Under the pieces are notes generated by a model. It did no database searches. It had not been told where the DNA came from and saw only the letters and a program-made list of their open reading frames with translations. The position numbers and the translations under genes are program-made. From assembly GCA_946006915.1 (NCBI GenBank), contig CAMFZK010000022.1, forward strand, positions 1 through 11,875: 11,875 nt of DNA, given 5' to 3'. Every line of letters starts with the position of its first letter. The stretch's first letter is position 1. The stretch is from an uncultured Clostridia bacterium (lineage in GTDB: Bacteria; Bacillota; Clostridia; Oscillospirales; Acutalibacteraceae). This document shows positions 1 to 6,242 of this stretch, in pieces.

Positions 1-895
1 TATCCGTGCCGTTATTCGCCTGATTATCCTTATAGCCGACAAGCTCTTGGCGCTCATTCTTAATGGTTTTTTTCACAGTCTTAGTGGTATCGGGCAGGTC
101 GCAGTTGCCTGTTACAACATCTTCCGTGCTGTCTGCCGCTCTGGCGGTGATTATGATGCTGTCACCCGCCGTCATCTCAATACCCGAAAGATACGGAAAT
201 TCAACCGCAGTAGTGTTCTTATCAAGCACACCTTGCCAGTAAATACGGTTATTCCTGTAAACACGAAGTATTATTGCGGATGCCGCTCCGTCCTTATCGA
301 AAAAGGCGGTTTTTTGATCGGCAAGCTTACCTACAACCGCTACATTGCCGAAACCTGTATCCGAAAATGTAAGGGTGCAGTCCTTATCGGCAGTATAGCA
401 AAGTCCCTCTTCATAGCCCTCGTTAAAGGTCATAATAATACCGTTTTGAGGAAGTTCGCCGTCCACACAACTCTCCACCTTCATTTTTGAGGCATCAAAA
501 ACTGCAAGTGAGGAGGTGCAGGCATCGTTCACGGAATAGGCATAAGGCGCACCTTTTACGGTATTGCCCGCTTCATTCTGCCACACAGCCACCTGACGGA
601 TAAGGCGTTTGGTCCACTGTCCGTCCTTGTCGGCGTAGATCCATTTCCAGTTTGTATCAGCATAAAGAGCAGTGGTTGATTTTGCCGAAACATCCTTGGA
701 AATAGCCTTGGCGGCGTCGTTTCTGAGACTTGTAACCGTTCCGTCTTCAAAGGCTACCGAAGGGTTCATTGCGATAACATATTGATTTTCGGTCTTATTG
801 TTTCCTGTTCCAACTTTTGTCGGGTTTTTATCCCCGCAGCTGCAAAGGAGGAACATACACGCTACAAGTATAATTGAAGTTATTCTCTTTTTCAT
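1..895 (-). CDS. Secreted lipoprotein of unknown function, C-terminus cut by window edge
   Basis: Open from the ATG at 893-895 to the window edge with no stop: 298 codons seen, the rest missing. The N-terminus (MKKR, hydrophobic stretch, then LLCSCGDKN) is a lipoprotein signal peptide with lipobox Leu-Cys-Ser-Cys; the lipidated residue should be Cys20, so the protein should sit on the outer face of the membrane. After a short polar linker, the body is rich in beta-type sequence (around residues 45-260: WKWIYAD, TLTFSDTGFGNVAVVGK, VEFPYLSGIEMTAGDSIII). The pattern 'NNRIYWQG...VEFPYLSGI...AGDSI' resembles beta-sandwich modules attached to secreted polysaccharide-active enzymes, but I recognise no catalytic motif and name no family. 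The start is well supported: a strong Shine-Dalgarno lies 7 bases upstream, and only 20 bases separate it from the stop of the upstream surface-protein gene, so it is very probably in the same operon. The rest, beyond the window, could carry a catalytic domain. Confidence 0.8.
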   Translation of the reverse strand, partial: MKKRITSIILVACMFLLCSCGDKNPTKVGTGNNKTENQYVIAMNPSVAFEDGTVTSLRNDAAKAISKDVSAKSTTALYADTNWKWIYADKDGQWTKRLIRQVAVWQNEAGNTVKGAPYAYSVNDACTSSLAVFDASKMKVESCVDGELPQNGIIMTFNEGYEEGLCYTADKDCTLTFSDTGFGNVAVVGKLADQKTAFFDKDGAASAIILRVYRNNRIYWQGVLDKNTTAVEFPYLSGIEMTAGDSIIITARAADSTEDVVTGNCDLPDTTKTVKKTIKNERQELVGYKDNQANNGTD

Positions 896-903
896 TGTAT
901 TAC

Positions 904-913
904 ATCCTCCTCT
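904..913 (-). promoter_or_regulatory. Strong Shine-Dalgarno for the 1-895 lipoprotein
   Basis: On the minus strand this reads AGAGGAGGAT, 8 bases before the ATG at 895. It lies entirely inside the 20-base gap after the stop codon of the preceding gene. This fixes the lipoprotein start and argues for translation from a shared mRNA. Confidence 0.75.
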
Positions 914-915
914 GC

Positions 916-3900
916 TTAATTACGTTTTTTGCGCTTTCTAACTACTACTACAGTAGTACCCGCTGCCGCCGCAGCTAAAGTTCCGCCGCATGCAATTGCG
1001 GTTATTACCCAAACCGAGTTTGCGGAATCGCCCGACACATCTGTGTCTGTATTCTGCTTATCAATCTTACCAACCTTATCGGTATCGGCAAAGGTAATCT
1101 GCTCGTCAAGTTCCTTATCCGGAACCTCAACATCCACGGTTTCTTCAAGCGTTTCGTATTCGGTCACAGTATTGTAAATAGGTTCTTTTTTATCAGAGAT
1201 GTTTTCTGAACCATCCTTTTCGACTGCCTTCCAGCCTGCGTAAAGCTTAATGTCCTTGGTGATAAGCTCGGTTTTAAAATTAAAACGCTGTGTAAGCTTT
1301 TCATCGGTATACCAGCCTGTAAAGGAATAGCCCTCACGCTCGGGGTCTGCGGGAGCGATTGCGTAGTCGTAAGAAAGCTGTGTAATATCGTTTACATCGC
1401 TGCCGCCGTTTGACTCAAAGCTGACGGTGACCTCCTTAAGCTTTACGATCGAAATATCGTCAAGCTTTGCGGTTAAATATCCGCCGTAGAATGTAAAGCC
1501 CAAGGTTGCCGCTATGCCGTCGCCGTCCTCGTCATCTCCCGTAATAACGGTGTTTTCATAAAGAACCCACTTGCCGAAATTTTCAAAGCTGTTTGTATCG
1601 GTAATATAGTTTTCGTTTTGAATCTCATATTCTGTCATGTTGTTCCTGTCAGGGAAGGTGCAAAGATACAGATTTCCCGCGCCGACAGACTCGATATTAA
1701 GCCAGAAGGAAACCTTATATACAGAGTTAGGCTCAAGATAAACCTGATTGCCTGCGGTATCGGGATCGTAAAGCTTGAATCTGCGAAGATAATCGTCCAT
1801 CCAATGCCCGCATTGATAGAACTGGAAATAGTTATTTCCGCTGTGCGCGTTATCGGGATCGTTTACCGTTAAAAATACGCCGTTTTCAGGATGATAGTTG
1901 TTAGCGGAGTCCTCGTAAAACGCCTTCGCCTTATCGGTATCCTCAAAATCCAGTAAAACCTCTTCATTGGGATTGGGAGCCGCGTCGGCAGCGTTATCGG
2001 CAACGCGCCATGAAGCGTAAAGGGTTAAATCGGAGTTCGGGAAACGGTTAGAGGTGTAAAGTTCTCCGTCCTCGGTACGCCAGCCGTCAAAAGCATAGCC
2101 GTCAATATGACTGCTCTGACCCGCAATAAGCAGGTCGCCCGGCGCACCGTAACGTACTCCGCAGGAATAACGGCTATCGGGAGTTTTATTCTGATCCTGC
2201 TGAAAATACTCAACTTTTACACATTCGCTCTCACTCATCAGCTCAATCTTAACATTATCAACATCGAGCGTCTGATCTGCGGTCGTGCCGTACATAGCAA
2301 GCTTGACAGGTCCTGTAGCACTTGCTACCGCATAGGTTGAAAACTCGCCCCAAGTCTGTGTGTCGTGCTTATCGGGACCCATCGCAGCGGTCTCATAAAG
2401 AACTTTAGAATTTCCATAATTTACTCCTATTCCCGGTGACTGATTTGTGATAAGGAATAGGAAATAAGCATTGTCGTTGACTGCCGATCCTGAATGTCTA
2501 AAAGCAAGAGAAACTTTATAGCGCTTACCCTCTGTTACACAGAAAGGTGTTCCGTCCGGATTATAAAGACTTATAGCCATAAATTTATTGCTTCTTGAAT
2601 CGGTGAGCACGGTGTCGCCATCGTCAAAGACAATATAACCGCTACCGTCGTACGCCTCCGACGGATCGTTTTTATGCCATACTGCGGAATCGGTCATTGA
2701 AGCGTCCGAAACGGGGTTGGCTGTTCCGTCGTTGGTGTAAACCTGTTTTTGGTACTCGCTCTCCTCAAATCCTGTCTTTAAGGATTGAGGCATACCGTCA
2801 AGCGATGCCCATCCTGCGTATAATATCAAATCCTCTTGGGGCATAACGGATGAGCTGAATGCTCTGGTACATTCGGAGTCGTAATACCAGCCCGTAAAGC
2901 AGTAGCCCTCTCTTACGGGAGCGTTGAATACAGGCATCTCGGCTCCTGCCAAGCACTTGATGGGCGACATATTCTCTCCGCCGTTGGTCTCAAAATAGAT
3001 TGCATAGGCATCCAATCTTTCGGTGACCGTTACGTCATCTACATAAATCTCAAGACCAGAAACGGTATCTCCCCACGCTGTGGACTCGGAAACAAGGGTA
3101 AGGCACAGCGCGCTTGAGTTATTCGCGGTAAATATCGCATTTGCTTCTACCCAACCATCGGTGACGTCGGTTATTTCGGCAAGCGACTTTACGTATACAT
3201 TTTGAGAATTGTAGCCGCCGTTCGGGTTTGATATGTCACCCCAAACGCTTAATACCTGCAAAAAAAGCTTTTTATCAGCCGCTTTGTTTACGCGGTATCT
3301 AAGTTTTATTTCATAAACCGAGCCCGCATTGGGCAAAAATTTTGCCTGCTTATTTTTATTATCGTAAATAGCAGCAATAGTCGGCCATGGCCATTCATAG
3401 GGTGAAGCTTGTGTGAAGGACAGTACCCTGTTGGATTCAAAAGCGGTGTCGTTAATTCTCGCTCCGAAGAGGGCAAATTTGGTTGTTGGATCCTGAATTG
3501 TCTCGCCTTGTTGATTCAAATAAAAGACTGTGCCGCTTTCTTCTTCCTTTGAAGTAAACTCCATATCGCTGTCATCATAGGAGTTTTGAGTTGTCTGGGG
3601 TTCACGGTTGTCAACGGACCACTTAGCATAAACCTTTGTGCAGCTTTGTCTTACAGTAGACGGTGCCGGAACGGTAAGTTCCTCGTTAACATACCAACCC
3701 TCAAAAATATAACCCGTACGGACGGCATATGGATAACTGCCGCCTAAATATGCCTTCTTTGTTACAACCCTGTTGTTATAGCCGTAGTGATATTCAATAT
3801 CAATGCTACTGCCGTCTGCCTCAACCTTTTTTTCGATTGCGATATTGTCAAGCTGGATTTGCTGATTTTTAATATCCCATCCGTTGTTCCACGTAATTGG

Positions 3901-4452
3901 TGCAAGAAGAATAGTTCCGTCACAGGGGGCTGTAAATGTATAAGTGTATGTAGCCCAATTTTTTTGATTCTTATCAGCCCAGCACACATATGCGTATCTT
4001 CCCTGGCTCTGCGCTGTTCCCACCGAACCGCCACCGTTAGCGGGTACGCTTTTATCTACAAATATTGCCGCAATCTGCAAATTATCGTCTGCCTTTATAT
4101 TGCGGTAATCAAAGGATAATGTATAGGTCTCACCTTTTTTTGCCTCAAATCTGCCTGTGCCGTCATAGCTTGAAATGGCAATTGCTGCAGGCCATCTATT
4201 TCCATTAAAATCAGACATCTGATCAAATTCAACCACTTTTCCGTGCTCGTCGCCCGAATCAACTAATTTAGCGGCCAAATATGCGTGATAATCGTCATTA
4301 TCAGCATAATACTTTGCCGAATCACCGTCAAAATCGACATAAGTAAAATCTATATTAGTAGCTGCAGAAACGCCGATTACAGTACCCAAGCCGACATACA
4401 TAGACGCAAGTACCATAATCGCCGAAAGAACAGCCGCAATACCTTTTTTCAT
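916..4452 (-). CDS. Large surface protein: four jelly-roll-like domains alternating with four InlB B-type repeats, membrane-anchored
   Basis: The product is 1178 residues from the ATG at 4450-4452. That start is chosen because GGAG lies 6 bases upstream and the signal peptide (MKKGIAAVLSAIMVLAS..., ending near VSAA, about residue 31) begins there. The longer frame to 4491 uses a TTG inside a hairpin loop. Four units follow, each a 170-180 residue beta-rich domain ending in a strand such as LDNIAIE, VDDVTVTE, VDNVKIE or LDDISIV (about 201, 471, 731, 997), the look of CBM4/9 or galactose-binding-like jelly rolls. Each is followed by an InlB/Listeria-Bacteroides repeat (Flg_new, PF09479 type) at about 218-278, 484-548, 745-815 and 1009-1074, with the hallmark GYxFxGWY...LYAGW. 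An acidic linker leads to a membrane helix (about 1146-1171) and a RKRKKRN tail; there is no LPXTG sorting motif. It should be displayed outside the cell, anchored by the helix. Binding of glycan or another ligand is inferred; no catalytic domain is seen. It is the middle gene of a three-gene operon with the solute-binding lipoprotein upstream. Confidence 0.85.
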   Translation of the reverse strand: MKKGIAAVLSAIMVLASMYVGLGTVIGVSAATNIDFTYVDFDGDSAKYYADNDDYHAYLAAKLVDSGDEHGKVVEFDQMSDFNGNRWPAAIAISSYDGTGRFEAKKGETYTLSFDYRNIKADDNLQIAAIFVDKSVPANGGGSVGTAQSQGRYAYVCWADKNQKNWATYTYTFTAPCDGTILLAPITWNNGWDIKNQQIQLDNIAIEKKVEADGSSIDIEYHYGYNNRVVTKKAYLGGSYPYAVRTGYIFEGWYVNEELTVPAPSTVRQSCTKVYAKWSVDNREPQTTQNSYDDSDMEFTSKEEESGTVFYLNQQGETIQDPTTKFALFGARINDTAFESNRVLSFTQASPYEWPWPTIAAIYDNKNKQAKFLPNAGSVYEIKLRYRVNKAADKKLFLQVLSVWGDISNPNGGYNSQNVYVKSLAEITDVTDGWVEANAIFTANNSSALCLTLVSESTAWGDTVSGLEIYVDDVTVTERLDAYAIYFETNGGENMSPIKCLAGAEMPVFNAPVREGYCFTGWYYDSECTRAFSSSVMPQEDLILYAGWASLDGMPQSLKTGFEESEYQKQVYTNDGTANPVSDASMTDSAVWHKNDPSEAYDGSGYIVFDDGDTVLTDSRSNKFMAISLYNPDGTPFCVTEGKRYKVSLAFRHSGSAVNDNAYFLFLITNQSPGIGVNYGNSKVLYETAAMGPDKHDTQTWGEFSTYAVASATGPVKLAMYGTTADQTLDVDNVKIELMSESECVKVEYFQQDQNKTPDSRYSCGVRYGAPGDLLIAGQSSHIDGYAFDGWRTEDGELYTSNRFPNSDLTLYASWRVADNAADAAPNPNEEVLLDFEDTDKAKAFYEDSANNYHPENGVFLTVNDPDNAHSGNNYFQFYQCGHWMDDYLRRFKLYDPDTAGNQVYLEPNSVYKVSFWLNIESVGAGNLYLCTFPDRNNMTEYEIQNENYITDTNSFENFGKWVLYENTVITGDDEDGDGIAATLGFTFYGGYLTAKLDDISIVKLKEVTVSFESNGGSDVNDITQLSYDYAIAPADPEREGYSFTGWYTDEKLTQRFNFKTELITKDIKLYAGWKAVEKDGSENISDKKEPIYNTVTEYETLEETVDVEVPDKELDEQITFADTDKVGKIDKQNTDTDVSGDSANSVWVITAIACGGTLAAAAAGTTVVVVRKRKKRN

Positions 4453-4474
4453 ACTAGACTCCATTCTGATACAC

Positions 4475-4501
4475 GGGTGTTGCCTTTGCAAGACAACACC
4501 C
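4475..4501 (-). promoter_or_regulatory. Stem-loop in the leader of the surface-protein gene
   Basis: A perfect 8-bp inverted repeat, GGGTGTTG (4475-4482) and CAACACCC (4494-4501), with an 11-base loop lies between the solute-binding protein stop and the surface-protein start. No T-run follows on either strand, so it does not look like an intrinsic terminator. Plausible roles are mRNA stabilisation or processing between the two cistrons, or shielding the 5' end of a transcript from the candidate promoter just upstream. Confidence 0.5.
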
Positions 4502-4505
4502 TAAC

Positions 4506-4533
4506 ATTATAACCAATCTTTTATGCATCTTAA
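4506..4533 (-). promoter_or_regulatory. Possible internal promoter for the surface-protein gene
   Basis: On the minus strand, TTAAGA (4528-4533), a 16-base spacer and a perfect TATAAT (4506-4511) overlap the stop of the solute-binding protein gene. The -35 matches consensus at only 4 of 6. If used, transcription would begin near 4499, almost exactly at the base of the stem-loop 4475-4501. In AT-rich DNA such matches can arise by chance. Confidence 0.35.
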
Positions 4534-6014
4534 CGGAAAGACGCTATTTTATCGTTTGCTTTCTGAGCGGCGTTACCAATAAGGTTCCAGTTGGTATCAA
4601 GTTCGCCCTTAACCTGAGCCGGATCGGTCCTGCCTGCGGCGGTGGAAATCTTGCTCAAATCATCATTGTTTGAAAGGTCAAAGGCACCGCCAGCATAATC
4701 AAAATTTATACCCTTCTTCTTGACTTCGGGAATCACATGGTCGAATACCATCTTTTCAAGATTCTTATTCTTAAATACATTAGCGCCCGCAGAAGAATAG
4801 TAACTGTAGTCAAGGAAGTAGCGTAGCAGATATACCGCTCCCTCGGGGTTCTTAGCGCCCTTTGCAATTCCGTAAGCTCTGAGTGATCCTGTAGGCTTAC
4901 ATTCCTTACCTTTAAAGCTTGAAGGCATCGGAACCATACCTAACATATTATCATCGGCGTCCTTAAATGCACCGTTGTACTTAGCGCCCCATACGCCGCC
5001 TTCTGCCATAATACCAATTTTTCCGTTTGCGAAGGTTGCCCACCAATCGGTGCTTGACCAAAGTTTGTCTTTAAACATCTGTGCTTCGAACTGATAACCA
5101 ACCGAAAGATCCGAAGAGCTTGAACCGCTGAACACAGCCGTCTTAGGATCGTAATTAATCATAGGACTTCCGAGCGAGGCATTAATTTTATCAGCGTTCG
5201 CATAGCCGCCGACATATCCAAAACCCTTAACCTCTTCCGCACACTTTCTGAAGTTTTCCCATGTCCACTGACCGTTGTTGTAATAATCGAGCGGGCTTGT
5301 AATACCGTGGTTGGAGAAAATGGTCTTATTATAGAAAACCGTGTCGATATTTTCCCAAACGCTGTTAAGGCTGTTTACAAAGTATGTATTTCCGCCGACA
5401 GTGCAGATATTTGTAATATTATCGTCCCAGAAGTCGTCTTGAAGGTTTACGATATTCTGAAGAGGCTGTGCAATCTCAAGCGCTGCGGGGAAGGTATCGT
5501 TACAAATTATAACGTCGGGACCCGACTTCGCCGCTATTTGCTTTGAAACCTGAGCAACGTATTCCGACTGGTTGTAGGAAACAAGTTTATATTTAATACC
5601 TGTTTTCTTTGTAAATGCCTTAAGCACCTTTTCGTACTCTGCCGCACCCTCGTCACCGAAGTGAGCAAAAGTAACGGTAGTTCCCTTTAAGCGAGAGGGA
5701 ATGTTAGCGAACGGATCTTTGCCGCCTACATCAACCGGCTTTTCAACAACCGTACCGCCGCCGTTACCGCTGCTACCCTGACTGTTGTTACCGCCGGAGG
5801 TATTTCCGCTGGCAGAGGTATTTCCGCCGCCTGAATTGCCCGAAGCGGTTCCCTCGCCGTTATTTGTTTCGACAGTTTCATCTTCAAAGCCAAGTAATAC
5901 TCCCGCTTCCCCTTCCGAAGAGGTTGATGATGTGCCCGCTTTGTTACAGCCGACCGCACCGAACAGCATAGCAATTGCCAACATTAGTGCAAACAATTTA
6001 ATCTGCTTTTTCAT
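4530..6014 (-). CDS. ABC transporter extracellular solute-binding lipoprotein (family 1, CUT1-like)
   Basis: The product is 494 residues. The signal peptide MKKQIKLFALMLAIAMLFGA ends in lipobox Ala-Val-Gly-Cys (Cys23), so it is a membrane-tethered receptor. Residues about 51-88 are a Gly/Asn/Ser-rich low-complexity spacer. The two-lobed binding fold follows from about 110: TVTFAHFGDEGAAEYEKVLKAF, then KYKLVSYNQSEYVAQVSKQI, SGPDVIICND, and the typical late block NGKIGIMAEGGVWGAKYNG...MVPMPSS. These match family 1 sugar-type solute-binding proteins (SBP_bac_1/8), which deliver oligosaccharides or glycerol-phosphate-type ligands to a two-permease ABC importer. The ligand cannot be deduced. The ATG at 6012-6014 is preceded by AAGAAAGGA. 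No permease gene lies next to it, unlike usual CUT1 operons: downstream is a surface repeat protein, upstream a divergent regulator. It could therefore be an orphan receptor, or its permeases may lie beyond the left edge. Confidence 0.88.
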   Translation of the reverse strand: MKKQIKLFALMLAIAMLFGAVGCNKAGTSSTSSEGEAGVLLGFEDETVETNNGEGTASGNSGGGNTSASGNTSGGNNSQGSSGNGGGTVVEKPVDVGGKDPFANIPSRLKGTTVTFAHFGDEGAAEYEKVLKAFTKKTGIKYKLVSYNQSEYVAQVSKQIAAKSGPDVIICNDTFPAALEIAQPLQNIVNLQDDFWDDNITNICTVGGNTYFVNSLNSVWENIDTVFYNKTIFSNHGITSPLDYYNNGQWTWENFRKCAEEVKGFGYVGGYANADKINASLGSPMINYDPKTAVFSGSSSSDLSVGYQFEAQMFKDKLWSSTDWWATFANGKIGIMAEGGVWGAKYNGAFKDADDNMLGMVPMPSSFKGKECKPTGSLRAYGIAKGAKNPEGAVYLLRYFLDYSYYSSAGANVFKNKNLEKMVFDHVIPEVKKKGINFDYAGGAFDLSNNDDLSKISTAAGRTDPAQVKGELDTNWNLIGNAAQKANDKIASFR

Positions 6015-6055
6015 TTTAAAAATTCCTTTCTTGATAATAATTTTTTACCTAACTA

Positions 6056-6084
6056 ATTCTAACATGTAATTCTCTTTTTGTGCA
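6056..6084 (-). promoter_or_regulatory. Candidate promoter of the solute-binding/surface protein operon
   Basis: On the minus strand: TGCACA (6079-6084, 4 of 6 to the -35 consensus), 17-base spacer, TAGAAT (6056-6061, 5 of 6 to the -10). The start point would be near 6049, leaving a leader of about 35 bases. The poor -35 overlaps the weak inverted repeat at 6078-6090 and lies just downstream of the perfect palindrome, as expected of a promoter that needs an activator. Confidence 0.45.
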
Positions 6085-6092
6085 GTACAACA
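6078..6092. promoter_or_regulatory. Possible second, degenerate operator
   Basis: TTGTGCAGTACAACA resembles the palindrome at 6095-6114: its right half TACAACA differs at one base from TGCAACA, and its left half TTGTGCA is similar to TGTTGCA. The two right halves are 20 bases apart, close to two helical turns, so two bound dimers would lie on the same DNA face. It overlaps the candidate -35 of the minus-strand operon. Confidence 0.35.
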
Positions 6093-6094
6093 AT

Positions 6095-6114
6095 TATGTT
6101 GCATTTGCAACATA
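6095..6114. promoter_or_regulatory. Perfect palindrome, probable operator of the divergent regulator
   Basis: TATGTTGCA, TT, TGCAACATA: two perfect 9-base arms with a 2-base centre, in the intergenic region shared by the regulator gene (plus) and the solute-binding operon (minus). It has no flanking T-run and is not a terminator. It lies about 55 bases upstream of the inferred minus-strand start point, a position typical of activator sites. It lacks the central CG usual in LacI-family operators, consistent with the regulator having a LuxR-type rather than LacI-type DNA-binding domain. Binding by that regulator is inferred. Confidence 0.65.
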
Positions 6115-6157
6115 TTTTTTTGTATTTTTGCATTTATCGGTAATTCTTAATATTTCC

Positions 6158-6185
6158 TTGCTTTTTCCATAAGATGTGATAAAAT
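6158..6185 (+). promoter_or_regulatory. Candidate promoter of the regulator gene
   Basis: TTGCTT (6158-6163), 16-base spacer, TAAAAT (6180-6185), about 58 bases before the regulator ATG. Both hexamers are reasonable sigma-A matches. The surrounding DNA is very AT-rich, so a neighbouring start is possible. Confidence 0.45.
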
Positions 6186-6242
6186 ACATTATATACTGAT
6201 ATACACAGAAAAAACAACAATTCGGAAAGCGAGGCAAATAAT

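Noticed and set aside
47..490. 147-codon open frame on the plus strand
   Set aside because: Shadow of the lipoprotein gene on the opposite strand; the minus-strand frame has a lipobox, a strong Shine-Dalgarno and operon spacing, while this frame has none of these.
4453..4491. Extended start of the surface protein at a TTG (4491)
   Set aside because: The TTG lies in the loop of the stem-loop, has no good ribosome binding site, and would place polar residues before a standard signal peptide. The ATG at 4450-4452 has GGAG 6 bases upstream.
5726..5974. Open frames on both strands over the Gly/Asn/Ser linker of the receptor
   Set aside because: These arise from the repetitive GC-rich codons of the low-complexity linker and look like no real protein.
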